A DNA stretch of 64,000 nucleotides. Origin: UBA940 sp031547885. GTDB lineage: Bacteria; Bacteroidota; Bacteroidia; Bacteroidales; Rikenellaceae. The stretch spans positions 62,001 through 126,000 of the forward strand of contig JAVBRO010000007.1 in assembly GCA_031547885.1 (NCBI GenBank), written 5' to 3'. Below the pieces are notes generated by a model. The model was not told where the DNA came from and did not search any database. It saw only the letters and a program-made list of their open reading frames with translations. The position numbers and the translations under genes were made by a program. Every line of letters begins with the position of its first letter. The first letter of the stretch is position 1. Shown in pieces: positions 17,272 through 26,053 of this stretch.

Positions 17272-18147
17272 TTAATCTATGTTCCCATTGTACTCGCCAC
17301 CGGCGGTCCAGTCCTGGATAGCGCCGTTTATGCCGATCTGCGTGATCGTGATGACGATATAATAAACATCCGTCTTGTTGTCGTTGAAGCCGGCCCAAAG
17401 GCCGCCTATGTCAGTTGTAAGCCGCTGGCTGCCGAATCGTCCGGTCAGCGTGAGGTCGAGAGTGAGCGTCTGCGAAGCGCCGACAGTGCCGAGCATGCGC
17501 GAGGTCGCCTTGAATTCGTTCGAGTCAAGGGCGAAGGCGGGTCTCATGTATGCCGGTGCCGAGATAGTGCCGGCGTAGATATCTATCTTCGAAGCGATGT
17601 TATCCACCTGCGCGTCCACGGCCGAGATGTGTTGGCCGATGTCGCTGCCGTCATCCATCACGATCCTGTAGTGCACAAGGCCCACCTGCTGCTTCATCGG
17701 AGCGATTATTTCGCGGACTTCGTCGGCCTTCAGATCGAGAACCCGTCCGCTCCATGTGAACATGTAGCCTGGCATGGCGTCGATGCCCGTCCCGTCCGGA
17801 GCAACGACCCCCGTGAGATCGTCTGTCAGGAATTTTTCAGGCTTGTTATAGACAACAGCGTCGTAATCGCCCGGTTCGAACCCGTAATCGAGAGTGTTCC
17901 TCGTTCCCGACAGGACTTCCCAATAGTTGCCCACGATGGCCCTGTACTGATCGGGGATCGACGCATCGGCGCTGCGGCCGTCCCACTCCGTGACGAGCGT
18001 TATACGGCCTGCGGGATCGCCGCTATCATTGGGGCAGTCGTCGTAGAGTTCACGCCAGTCGTCGCATCCGGCAAGCATAAATATCGGTGCGATCAGCAGC
18101 ATTTTCAGTATTCCACCCAATCGAACCATATCATTACCTGTTTTCAT
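17272..18147 (-). CDS. FimB/Mfa2-family fimbrial anchor lipoprotein
   Basis: A 291-residue protein with an internal lipoprotein signal (KMLLIAPIFMLAG then Cys at about residue 28). The mature part matches FimB/Mfa2 (DUF5119-type) proteins: DDWRELYDDCP directly after the lipobox, a YDAVVYN strand, a central HYRIVMDDGSDIGQHISAV and a final YYIVITITQIGINGAIQDW. In Porphyromonas these proteins anchor the fimbria in the outer membrane and limit its length. It overlaps the upstream DUF3868 gene by 14 bases and precedes the giant adhesin by 13. Confidence 0.8.
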   Translation of the reverse strand: MKTGNDMVRLGGILKMLLIAPIFMLAGCDDWRELYDDCPNDSGDPAGRITLVTEWDGRSADASIPDQYRAIVGNYWEVLSGTRNTLDYGFEPGDYDAVVYNKPEKFLTDDLTGVVAPDGTGIDAMPGYMFTWSGRVLDLKADEVREIIAPMKQQVGLVHYRIVMDDGSDIGQHISAVDAQVDNIASKIDIYAGTISAPAYMRPAFALDSNEFKATSRMLGTVGASQTLTLDLTLTGRFGSQRLTTDIGGLWAGFNDNKTDVYYIVITITQIGINGAIQDWTAGGEYNGNID

Positions 18148-19255
18148 AATAGACTTTGATATATGTGGCGTTGCGCAGGTCGGGGAAGAAATTCCTAAGC
18201 ATATACTGGTAAACCTCGCCGCCGTCGAGCGCCTTCAGTTTGTCCATGCGGAGAGGGTGTCCGAGGGAGTTTATTACAGGCGTGTTGTCGATGATCGCGA
18301 TCACCTGGTCGCGGTACTGCATATCCGATTCGGCGACCATTCTGCGCAGGCCTTCCCAGTCGGAAGCGCCGTTGTACATCGTGAATTTGTCGTCCGTCAG
18401 GTTCGTGTTCTGTATGATGTGGCTTTTCAGGGCTTTGCCGCGTCTGTCACCCAGCATTATGTTGCCATGTACCGTTCCTTCGGGCGAGGCGAAGCCTGAT
18501 ATCATGACCTTTGTTATCCGGCTGTCATCCGACCCGTCGATCAGATTGACCGCCGCGATGATCTGGTCGAGCCGCTCCCTGTTGTTGCGGTAATCGCCGT
18601 CGATGTTGTATTTGGACAGTTTGAAATAGACCGTCATGGCGTGGTCGCGGACGTTATCCGTTCCGGCATCCTCTTCCAATACGAAAGGATACCCGCCGGC
18701 TATCATATCTCCGGTCGTCATCCCCGGTACCGCCGGCTCGGTTACGGGCGCCGGGATGATCTCGGTGCGCGTGACCACCATATCCGATACCGCGGACTGC
18801 GACGAAATCCCTTCGTAGATACACATCATCACCTCGGATTCGAAGAAGAGCGTGGTTTCGGGATTGAGCGCTCCGGCTGGAATCGATTCGCGGTAGCTGT
18901 ACGAGTCGCCCTTTTTCAACATGACGGCGCCTTCGTCGCCGAAAGAGATGTTGGCTGCCCTGGCGCGTCTTTTTTCCGAAATGCCGCGGTTGCGGCCGCG
19001 TACGACTATCGGGGTTAACTCGGTTCGACCGGCGCCGCCGGTGAATACAGGTGTCACACGCATCATCTGGTTGCTTTTGACCGCTCTTTCGCCGGCTTCG
19101 GCTTCAAAACTCACGATCACGCTGTCGCCCCGGGGAGCGATGGAAAGCGACCGGATGTCGAGCCGCGCGGGCGACTCTTTCGATTTTTGCCGGTCCTGAG
19201 CTATACCAGCGGTAACGGCCAGCGTCATAAGTATTGTAGTTATGAAATATCTCAT
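18134..19255 (-). CDS. DUF3868 / OmpA-like fimbrial-locus protein
   Basis: A 373-residue secreted protein (signal MRYFITTILMTLAVTAGIAQ). The N-terminal half is a DUF3868-type beta domain (SIAPRGDSVIVSFEAEAGER, MMRVTPVFTGGAG). The C-terminal half contains an OmpA-like peptidoglycan-binding core (DQIIAAVNLIDG, then ITKVMISGFASPEGTVHGN and RRGKALKSHI). DUF3868 proteins sit next to DUF3575 and Mfa-type fimbrial genes in Bacteroidales. A role in anchoring the fimbrial base to the periplasm is likely (inference). Confidence 0.8.
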   Translation of the reverse strand: MRYFITTILMTLAVTAGIAQDRQKSKESPARLDIRSLSIAPRGDSVIVSFEAEAGERAVKSNQMMRVTPVFTGGAGRTELTPIVVRGRNRGISEKRRARAANISFGDEGAVMLKKGDSYSYRESIPAGALNPETTLFFESEVMMCIYEGISSQSAVSDMVVTRTEIIPAPVTEPAVPGMTTGDMIAGGYPFVLEEDAGTDNVRDHAMTVYFKLSKYNIDGDYRNNRERLDQIIAAVNLIDGSDDSRITKVMISGFASPEGTVHGNIMLGDRRGKALKSHIIQNTNLTDDKFTMYNGASDWEGLRRMVAESDMQYRDQVIAIIDNTPVINSLGHPLRMDKLKALDGGEVYQYMLRNFFPDLRNATYIKVYYENR

Positions 19256-19264
19256 CTTTACGGA

Positions 19265-20383
19265 CTATTTAATTATGAATACGAGAGAAACCCCGGCCTT
19301 TGTCACGGCGAAGCGGACGGGCGAGAAATGGGTGTAGTCCAGTGCGCATTTGGTGCAGTCATAGCGGTTGTAATCGAGCCACACGGCGCCGACACCGAGA
19401 GTGAATTCGAGTCCTGTCGAGCGCGAAAGCATCGCCATGTATCCGTACGAAACGCCTGCGCCGAGAGCGTAGCCCTCGTAGCGGTAATCTTTTTTGAAAC
19501 CGATCAGCGGAATGTTGTGTTGCGAGATGTTGTAGTTCGCACCCAGGACGTGTACGCCGAAGAAGTGGCCGTTGAAGCGTTCGCACGTCCACCAACGGAA
19601 CTCCGGCTGCACAAGGGTGTGTATCAGTTTCTTATTGTCCTCAAACGTGCCGCGACGGTTCCAGCGGTTCACGCCATAGGCTATCTCCATCGTGGTCTTT
19701 TTCCCGACTCCGAACTCTATCCCGACGTTCGGGGCCAGAGCGGCCGCGCCGTACAGCAGGTTGGTTTTGATCGCGAATTTCGGATATTTAGCCCCGTCTT
19801 TCCGGAACTCTTCCGGATCCCTGACGGTGAACGAGAAAGTTTTGTCCACTTCCTTTCCGACGATCTCGTCGTAGACCCTTATCTCCAGAGCGGCGCCGGT
19901 TGAGGGTACGCCGGCGGCCGCGGTATCGCAGGCCTGCTGTCCGTCCGCATCGTGGTTTTGTTTCGTTTGTTGTTCCGCTTCGGCACTTTGTGCGGCAATC
20001 GCTCCGGGCTGGATATTTTTCGGCGTGTCTCCGGAAGATGCCGTCCCCTTGGTTTTTACTGCCTGCGGCTGCGGCGCGGGAACGATGATCACATGTTTGC
20101 CGCGTTTGAGATAGGTGAATCCGCTGCCTGCCGTCATCTGGTCGAGCAGGCCGTCCACGCTGATATCCTCCGCCGCTGCGCGGAACGTTCTCGATGTGTC
20201 GAAAGTATTGTGATTGACGCCTATGACGATGTCGGTCTGCGACTCGATCTGTGCTATCGCCTGTTCTGCGGTCAGATCCCGGGAAGGGAGACGCACCAAT
20301 TGCTCCTGCCCCACGGCGACGCCGCTCACCATGCAGAACGCGGATAAAACGAGCAGCTTTAAATCGTTCGTTCTTATTTTCAT
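19265..20383 (-). CDS. STN-domain / DUF3575 outer-membrane beta-barrel protein
   Basis: A 372-residue outer-membrane protein with signal MKIRTNDLKLLVLSAFCMVSGVAVG. A secretin/TonB short N-terminal (STN) domain follows (about 28-105: LTAEQAIAQIESQTDIVIGV, ISVDGLLDQMTAGSGFTYLKRG), then a low-complexity Gln/Ala/Thr linker and a DUF3575 beta-barrel (about 205-372: FAIKTNLLYGAAALAPNVGI, ending GVSLVFIIK). STN domains normally let TonB receptors signal to FecR anti-sigma factors. Here the domain is fused to a fimbrial-locus barrel directly downstream of fecR and sigma genes, so this protein is the likely sensor input. Confidence 0.82.
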   Translation of the reverse strand: MKIRTNDLKLLVLSAFCMVSGVAVGQEQLVRLPSRDLTAEQAIAQIESQTDIVIGVNHNTFDTSRTFRAAAEDISVDGLLDQMTAGSGFTYLKRGKHVIIVPAPQPQAVKTKGTASSGDTPKNIQPGAIAAQSAEAEQQTKQNHDADGQQACDTAAAGVPSTGAALEIRVYDEIVGKEVDKTFSFTVRDPEEFRKDGAKYPKFAIKTNLLYGAAALAPNVGIEFGVGKKTTMEIAYGVNRWNRRGTFEDNKKLIHTLVQPEFRWWTCERFNGHFFGVHVLGANYNISQHNIPLIGFKKDYRYEGYALGAGVSYGYMAMLSRSTGLEFTLGVGAVWLDYNRYDCTKCALDYTHFSPVRFAVTKAGVSLVFIIK

Positions 20384-20415
20384 GTCGGGTGTTTTTCGGT
20401 TGTCGTAAATTGATT

Positions 20416-21408
20416 TTATGGATTGCGGAAGATCGTCAGGTTCCTGTCTTTGTCGATGCTGTGGTCGAGGCCGTCGCTCAGTTGACTCAACAGAAACATC
20501 ACTTCCTCTATCTCTTCGGTTCCGTCGAATCTGATCGAAATATTGTCTGACATACTTACACCTTTGTCTATGACGAGCCGCATCCTGTAGTATCCCGCCA
20601 CCTGCTTCAGAATGTCGGCGATGTTCTCCTTTATGAAAACCAGCCGGGCGTAGCGCCAGTCACGTTCATCTTCGGATATTAGTGTACGGTTTAATTTCTT
20701 CGTCGCGTGCGAGTAGTTCACCCTCGATCCGGGCAGCATCGCGACAGCCCCCGCGTCGGAACGTATCTCCAATTCGCCTTCGTGCAACGATACTCTAGAA
20801 TAGCCTTCCTGCACGGACTCTTTCATATTGAACTTCGTACCAAACACTTCGACCGTAATCTTTTCAGTGTTAATAACGAACGGAGAGCCGCCATTGTTGT
20901 GTACATCGAAATAGGCTTCGCCGCGAAGCGAAGCCAGGCGTGTGTTCTTCCTGTTTTCGGAATAAGTGAGTTCGCTGTCGCAATTGAGCCATACATCCGT
21001 TCCGTCGGGAAGTACGCGGTGCTGCACCGAGTCGGCGGCGGCAATGGTTATAATTTCAGCGGATGAGCTTTCGCGGACAATGAGAGCGGTACCTACGATT
21101 ATCAAGACCAGCAATATGGCGGCGGCTCTCGCCATTCCGGTCCTGTACAGGGCGAATACGGGCTTTGCCGAACGATTGATTCCCAGACGCATCCGGGCTT
21201 TTTTCAGTGCGGCGCGCATTTCCGCGTCGTTGATACGGTTCTTCCTCCCGGCAGCGTCCCACAGATTTTCAAGCGCCTCGGTTTTGCCGGCTTCATCTCT
21301 GGGATCCGTCAGCCACGAAAGAAACTCTGCTTCGTCTTGGGGTGAGTGTGAACGTTCCGCGTAGGCGTTGACTATCCTTGCGGCTATGTTCTTGTGATTG
21401 TCAGGCAT
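20416..21408 (-). CDS. FecR-family anti-sigma factor
   Basis: The start at 21408 (MPDNHKNIAARIVNAYAERS) fits the family. A longer frame to 21507 has an unlikely leader. It has an N-terminal cytoplasmic sigma-binding region (DEAEFLSWLTDPRDEAGK, ENLWDAAGRK), one membrane helix (RAAAILLVLIIVGTALIV) and a periplasmic FecR domain (HRVLPDGTDVWLNCDSELTY, LRGEAYFDV, FGTKFNMKE). The DUF4974 C-terminal domain ends LDHSIDKDRNLTIFRNP. It receives a signal from an STN-bearing outer-membrane protein and controls the sigma factor encoded 170 bases upstream. The next gene downstream is an STN-DUF3575 protein instead of the usual SusC. Confidence 0.88.
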   Translation of the reverse strand: MPDNHKNIAARIVNAYAERSHSPQDEAEFLSWLTDPRDEAGKTEALENLWDAAGRKNRINDAEMRAALKKARMRLGINRSAKPVFALYRTGMARAAAILLVLIIVGTALIVRESSSAEIITIAAADSVQHRVLPDGTDVWLNCDSELTYSENRKNTRLASLRGEAYFDVHNNGGSPFVINTEKITVEVFGTKFNMKESVQEGYSRVSLHEGELEIRSDAGAVAMLPGSRVNYSHATKKLNRTLISEDERDWRYARLVFIKENIADILKQVAGYYRMRLVIDKGVSMSDNISIRFDGTEEIEEVMFLLSQLSDGLDHSIDKDRNLTIFRNP

Positions 21409-21578
21409 TATCAAATTTAATTTGGTGTATCTCATTATATACACCTTGAATGGCAAAAAGGAGCCCCCCGTCTGCGTTTTTTTGCACACAAGAATACTAA
21501 TATTCACATTAACAGTGTTTTAAATCTTTAGAAAAATGAATGGTGCAATATGCCCGGCCGGGGAAAGACATTGCGGCG

Positions 21579-22163
21579 CTATATGAAAAACATCATATAG
21601 AGTGACAGGGTGTTGCGTATATCTGTAAGGGCCAGCCGCAGATGTCTTTCAACCACCTTCTTCGACACTCCGAGTCGTTGCGAAATGGCGTTGTTGTCGA
21701 GGCCTTCCTCGCGGCTCATCCTATAAACATTCCTGCGCTGTTCAGGCATTCTGGATACTGTGAGCCTGATGAGAAACTCGGATTCCTTAGCGATGTAAAC
21801 CTCGTCGGCGGCATGGCTAAATTCGTAGTCCGCGAGTGAAGACAGATATTTATTCTTCACCTTCGAGCTGCGGAAATGGTTGAACACCTCGTTGCGCACC
21901 ATGGAAAAAAAGTAAGCGTTGAAGTTTTTTTCGGACTCCAGACGTTCGCGGTTCGCCCAAAGCGAAGCGAATATATTCCCGACGATATCCTCCGCATCCG
22001 CTTTGTGTTTTACGATCGCGTTGACGAAGGCCGACGTTTGTTTGTAGTATTTGGCAAAGATCAGACTAAAGGAGCGGTGGTCGCCCTTTTTAAGGTCTTC
22101 TATGAGTGAGCGTGGGATTTGGTTGACGGTCAAATTACTCACAATGTCCTTTTCATACCTCAT
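21579..22163 (-). CDS. ECF-type RNA polymerase sigma factor
   Basis: A 194-residue sigma-70 ECF factor. Region 2 spans about 18-90 (HRSFSLIFAKYYKQTSAFV, AEDIVGNIFASLWANRE, FSMVRNEVFNHFR). Region 4 spans about 125-185, with HTH NNAISQRLGVSKKVVERHL. The length and the paired fecR mark it as the cell-surface-signalling class of Bacteroidetes. It probably drives the downstream fimbrial operon, making fimbria expression responsive to an extracellular cue sensed through the STN domain (inference). Confidence 0.92.
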   Translation of the reverse strand: MRYEKDIVSNLTVNQIPRSLIEDLKKGDHRSFSLIFAKYYKQTSAFVNAIVKHKADAEDIVGNIFASLWANRERLESEKNFNAYFFSMVRNEVFNHFRSSKVKNKYLSSLADYEFSHAADEVYIAKESEFLIRLTVSRMPEQRRNVYRMSREEGLDNNAISQRLGVSKKVVERHLRLALTDIRNTLSLYMMFFI

Positions 22164-22600
22164 TACTATAAATGGAAGCGCATCATCAGCCTTATTTGAT
22201 CATTTATTTCTATTACAATAAACAAATAAAACATACTGATGGTGCGCAGCCGATGCGGTAATCATATGCCGATGTCTTTCACTGACATTCTCATATGACC
22301 CGGTATCGTAATCATGCGAACACGATGCGGGGCCAAATGTAGTAAATATTCTTTATTTCACCATATTGCAGACTTTTGGCCGGTGTTGTTTCTCAAAAGG
22401 CCGCGGGGTTATAACTGGAACTCTTCTGCTTTCTCCGCGCAAAAGTTACGCTGCCAAATAATTTCTTTGAAGCCAGAATCATTTAAGGTAGATATGTCCA
22501 ATGACACTCAATATACTTAATAAACTGATGTTTTAGAAGGAATACTTAAATCAAAATATTCAGCAATTTACTAATAATTTCTATCTTATTCTTTTACAAA
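22164..22600. other. Intergenic region upstream of the ECF sigma gene
   Basis: 437 bases without a gene. On the minus strand TACATTTG (plus-strand 22334-22341) is a perfect -7 match about 170 bases upstream of the sigma start. No convincing -33 is at 19 bases. Nothing else was recognised. Confidence 0.45.
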
Positions 22601-23908
22601 TCACATCTCACCGAAAGATAATCCCTTAAACTCAACCGAATATTTTGACAACTCTTTTACCGTCGTAGCTTTTGAACTCAGGATGGCCTTGTCTATTTTA
22701 TTCGGATTGCGTTTAACTTCGGCGACGATGGCGGTTTTGTCGATATCGTTGAGGGCGATAATGTCGATCTCATTTTCACCTTTGTTGTCCCAATAGCCAC
22801 CGATGCTGGTTATCCGTTCAGTCTCGGCGATCTTTTCACGGAAATACCGTTCGAGGATCAGTCCGCTGTATTGCTCGTAATTCCTGTCGATGATTTCGCG
22901 CAACAGGTCGTATTTGCCCATCTCGATAACCGACTGATTGGGGTATATGAACCGGAACCAAAAGCGCAGATAGTTATCATTTAGCGTCCACCGGGCCTTC
23001 CGGCTTTCCGGCTTGGCGAACATCGGCTTGTTGCGCGTAATCAACGAATATACCTTCTCCAGGTTGGCCAGATATGCGCCGGTATTTTTGCCGATTATAG
23101 AATCTATTTCGCTTTGGGTTGTTTTGCCTGACGCTATCAATTGAAGTATGGAAAAATATGTGCCGTACTCCTTGCCGAACTCGGAAACTAACAGGTCTTT
23201 GCCTTCGCCCAAAAACGGAGAATCCTGGCGGCACACCATATCCAGCATCTTTTCCTTTGTTACCGCACCGGCCTCCATAAGCAGGTCGATGTATTTCGGC
23301 ACTCCGCCGGTCAGCATATAAAGGCCCAGCAGGTCTGCCGGAGTATATTTAGGATTGAAATCGCCCAGAATCTCTTTTATGACGCTAACGGCAAAAGGTT
23401 GAAGAACAATCTTCGACGTCAAACGGCCAAACAATGGCTCTTTTCTGCTCTCGAAGATCTTCATCATCATGGAATAGATAGAACCACAGGCAATGAAATT
23501 AATCTTCGCCTTATCTTTGTATCGATCCCAAAGGTTCTGTATGTCGCTGAATATGGATGAATTCACATTGTCAAATTCCTGAAATTCATCTATTATCAAA
23601 GTATAACGCTCTTTCGTCGAGAAGATTAGTAATTGTTCGAAAAGATCCCTGAATTGAGTGATATTGCCGAATATCTGCAATCCTAATACATCCTGAGCGT
23701 CTTTCTGGAACTGGGTGCAGAGCAACGCCTCGCTTTTGCGGGATACGAACAGGTACAGGTATTTTTGCCCCTTAACCGATTCGAGCAACAGAGATGTCTT
23801 ACCGATACGGCGCCGGCCCACCATGACGGTAAAAACAGCGCTCTTTTCAGACTGCTTCCGGTTGCGCTCAAGCAACTCCATTTCGCTTTTTCTGTCGTAG
23901 AATTTCAT
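22601..23908 (-). CDS. AAA/STAND ATPase with DUF234 nuclease-like C-terminus
   Basis: A 435-residue ATP-binding protein of the archaeal-type ATPase family. Walker A is GRRRIGKTSL near residue 31 and Walker B is LIIDEFQEF near 104. Sensor-like strands FIACGSIYSMM and the arm GRLTSKIVLQPF follow, then a winged helix region. The DUF234 C-terminal domain contains a PD-(D/E)XK-like motif (EIDIIALNDIDKTAIVAEVK). These proteins are common in Bacteroidales and often scattered as accessory genes. Their substrate is unknown, and DNA is suspected from the nuclease-like fold. It stands alone with no toxin or antitoxin partner beside it. Confidence 0.82.
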   Translation of the reverse strand: MKFYDRKSEMELLERNRKQSEKSAVFTVMVGRRRIGKTSLLLESVKGQKYLYLFVSRKSEALLCTQFQKDAQDVLGLQIFGNITQFRDLFEQLLIFSTKERYTLIIDEFQEFDNVNSSIFSDIQNLWDRYKDKAKINFIACGSIYSMMMKIFESRKEPLFGRLTSKIVLQPFAVSVIKEILGDFNPKYTPADLLGLYMLTGGVPKYIDLLMEAGAVTKEKMLDMVCRQDSPFLGEGKDLLVSEFGKEYGTYFSILQLIASGKTTQSEIDSIIGKNTGAYLANLEKVYSLITRNKPMFAKPESRKARWTLNDNYLRFWFRFIYPNQSVIEMGKYDLLREIIDRNYEQYSGLILERYFREKIAETERITSIGGYWDNKGENEIDIIALNDIDKTAIVAEVKRNPNKIDKAILSSKATTVKELSKYSVEFKGLSFGEM

Positions 23909-24039
23909 AGCGGCATTAACTTAACGAACATTATCTTAATGACCGTTACAAAAATAGAGAATAATTATGATGATTCCAAAAAAATCAGACTAAAATTTGG
24001 GCGTAGATATATTCCGTCAGGCAATCACAGATGATTTAC

Positions 24040-24073
24040 AAAAAATCCCGCCCTGCCTGCGGCGGGACGGGAT
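24040..24073 (-). terminator. Terminator after the GNAT gene
   Basis: On the minus strand ATCCCG (T bulge) CCC pairs with GGGCGGGAT around the loop GCCGCAGGCA, followed by a run of six T. It lies about 30 bases after the acetyltransferase stop codon. Confidence 0.8.
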
Positions 24074-24101
24074 CGAATAGTAGAGCTTAAGTTGCAAACA
24101 A

Positions 24102-24659
24102 CTATCGGGCATTTTTCTCGTTCAGCGCAACCCATTCCTCGCGGGTGATGCGGCTGACATGCTCGGTGCGCAGATCGTTCGTAAACTCGAAGAACTTCTC
24201 CTTCTCGGTGCGGTGGTGTCGGAATCCGCACTTTTCTTGAGCCCGTTTCGACTGCTGGTTGCCGTCGACGTAACCGCACCACAGCGTTGTGAGGTTCAGG
24301 TCATCGAAACCATAACGCACGATCTCGCGTATCGCTTCGGGGATGTACCCTTTGCCCCAGAAGGGCACGCCGATCCAGTAGGAAACCTCGCCCTCATCTT
24401 CGCCTATTGGGAAATTGCTCGCCGCCCCGCGGATCAGGCCGATACAGCCGATGGCGCGGTCATCCCCTTGAATGGTGACGGCGAATACTCCGTCCTGCGC
24501 GAATACGATGCGGATAATTTCGCGGCTCTCCTCCACGCTCTTGTGTGGCGGCCAGCCGGCGATGGGACCGACCCGCTCGTCTTTGGCGTAGTTGTATAGA
24601 TCTTCTGCGTCGGATTCCCGCCACGGGCGCATAACCAACCGTTCTGTTTTCAGTATCAT
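24102..24659 (-). CDS. GNAT-family N-acetyltransferase (RimJ/RimL type)
   Basis: A 185-residue GNAT acetyltransferase. It begins MILKTERLVMRPWRESDAED, the common Acetyltransf_3 opening. The acetyl-CoA region includes FAVTIQGDDRAIGCIGLIR and VSYWIGVPFWGKGYIPEAI, and the C-terminal CGYVDGNQQSKRAQEKCGF is characteristic of the RimJ-like group. The acceptor (ribosomal protein, antibiotic or small molecule) cannot be told from sequence. It starts 19 bases downstream of the methyltransferase gene, so the two probably share a promoter. A terminator follows. Confidence 0.88.
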   Translation of the reverse strand: MILKTERLVMRPWRESDAEDLYNYAKDERVGPIAGWPPHKSVEESREIIRIVFAQDGVFAVTIQGDDRAIGCIGLIRGAASNFPIGEDEGEVSYWIGVPFWGKGYIPEAIREIVRYGFDDLNLTTLWCGYVDGNQQSKRAQEKCGFRHHRTEKEKFFEFTNDLRTEHVSRITREEWVALNEKNAR

Positions 24660-24678
24660 ATCGTTTCTGTTTTAAATT

Positions 24679-25452
24679 TTATATTTTCTTCCCTATGTAG
24701 AACACATATCCGTAGAACTCTTTGTACTTGTCGTACAACTCCTTTTCGCGGCGTTGACCGGCGACGAGTTCTTCGGCCATCTTGTTCCCTGCGTGTTTCT
24801 CCAGGTAGGGCTCTTGAATCTTGGCGCACGGGGCGAAGAAATGCTCCGTCCAGCAGTTTTCGGGAATGATGAACGTGGCGACGGGAATGTAGCCCGCGTC
24901 CTGCATCTGGGCGACCTTGACCGGAATAGTGTCCATCTCGGCGTAATGCGCCATCCAGAAGTCGTGTATCTCGGCAGGACGCTCGGCCGTGAACCACGAC
25001 GCTTCGGATACGGCGACGTAACCGCCCGGCTTGAGGTAGTCGTGCCACTCGTTCAACCCACGCTCGAAACCGATGTTATAGATCGCCCCTTCCGACCAGA
25101 TCAGGTCTAAAGATTCCTTTTCTAAGGGCAGATCATCCATCGAGCCTACTACGCCTTTCACCCGGCCGGAAAGGCCGAGGTTTTCAGCGTTCCGGTTGAA
25201 TATATTGATAAACTCGGGAAAGATATCGAGCCCCGTGATCTGCCCTTCGGTATGCTGGGCCAGCGTCATGGTCTGTCCGCCCGTACCGCAGCCGAGATCG
25301 GCAATGCGGGATTGCGGAGTCAGGTTGTCGATAAAGCTGAGGGCTTTGAGGGTTACTTCCGGACTGCCCGGCCCCTGGCGTTCCACGTTTGAAAAATATT
25401 CGCATATAAAACTGAAGTCGAAGTCGTGGATTGTTTTGATTTCGTTACTCAT
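24679..25452 (-). CDS. SAM-dependent class I methyltransferase
   Basis: The start at 25452 (MSNEIKTIHDFDFSFICEYF) matches the opening I recall for Bacteroides relatives. A start at 25473 would add 7 residues. The 257-residue protein has motif I IADLGCGTGGQTMTLAQ, the acidic end of strand 2 ITGLDIFPEF, and IWSEGAIYNIGFERGLNEW followed by YLKPGGYVAVSEASWF. These are typical of a conserved Bacteroidales small-molecule methyltransferase group with unknown substrate. It shares an operon with the acetyltransferase. Confidence 0.88.
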   Translation of the reverse strand: MSNEIKTIHDFDFSFICEYFSNVERQGPGSPEVTLKALSFIDNLTPQSRIADLGCGTGGQTMTLAQHTEGQITGLDIFPEFINIFNRNAENLGLSGRVKGVVGSMDDLPLEKESLDLIWSEGAIYNIGFERGLNEWHDYLKPGGYVAVSEASWFTAERPAEIHDFWMAHYAEMDTIPVKVAQMQDAGYIPVATFIIPENCWTEHFFAPCAKIQEPYLEKHAGNKMAEELVAGQRREKELYDKYKEFYGYVFYIGKKI

Positions 25453-25628
25453 GATCGTAATTGTTGATGACATGGCATTTCCGGCGCCATATCGATGGTT
25501 TGTAAGTATGTGTATATGAAAATAACCCGGGCAAGAATATGCCTGAGCGTTACAAGAGGGACAAACTCGACAGATGCGTCAGAGTTTGTTTACCTCACGG
25601 AATCCTTCCTCGTGCTTAACATAGACTG

Positions 25629-25636
25629 CAAAGATA
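25629..25636 (-). promoter_or_regulatory. Predicted -7 element for methyltransferase-GNAT operon
   Basis: Minus strand TATCTTTG, a perfect TAnnTTTG match. A TTTCG at about the -33 position is weak. It gives a leader of about 170 bases. Confidence 0.5.
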
Positions 25637-25676
25637 ATACTTTTTCCTGTTCGCGCCGAAATATTAACTGCCGAGG

Positions 25677-25708
25677 TTTGATACCCCCTGAATAAATCCG
25701 TATCTTTG
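25677..25708 (+). promoter_or_regulatory. Orphan plus-strand promoter
   Basis: TTTG (25677-25680) and TATCTTTG (25701-25708) with a 20-base spacer match the Bacteroidetes consensus. No plus-strand gene follows before 27073. Confidence 0.55.
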
Positions 25709-25776
25709 TACAGTAATCGAACCGGACACTAAGGGTCCATGCGAACCTAAAAAAGCGACTTACAGATTGTAAGTAT

Positions 25777-25890
25777 GCCATCCCGTGCTGCGAACGTTTC
25801 TATGAAATTTTGCGCCAGCGCCGGAATGTCGGCCTGTCGTTCGCGGAGCGGCGGCAGATGAATGGCAAATACAGACAGGCGGTAGTAACG
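25777..25890 (-). pseudogene. Fragment of a sigma-54-dependent activator (AAA+ domain)
   Basis: The minus strand encodes YYRLSVFAIHLPPLRERQAD followed by IPALAQNFIETFAARDG. This is the stretch just after the Walker B region in NtrC-type sigma-54 activators, where YYRLNVF and LPPLRER are nearly invariant. Only about 38 codons remain. The GAFTGA loop, Walker motifs and HTH are absent. It lies in a 600-base region without intact genes, next to the orphan promoter, marking a deletion scar. Confidence 0.75.
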
Positions 25891-26053
25891 CGGCATATGT
25901 TTCGGGCAATTTGGCACAGACCACCACCAATAAAAACGCAGTGCCGGCCAATCTGACATTGATCTTATTTTGGGAAACAATTATTTCCCAGTTTTAGGTA
26001 TTGACCTTTTCGCTGCCATTGGCATCAGTTTGCTGAAACGCTATGAGAATTGG

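Noticed and set aside
25985..26053. Plus-strand open stretch reading LGNNYFPVLGIDLFAAIGI
   Set aside because: It is short, has no start codon, and runs into the antisense of the AraC gene. Possibly a remnant, but not assignable.
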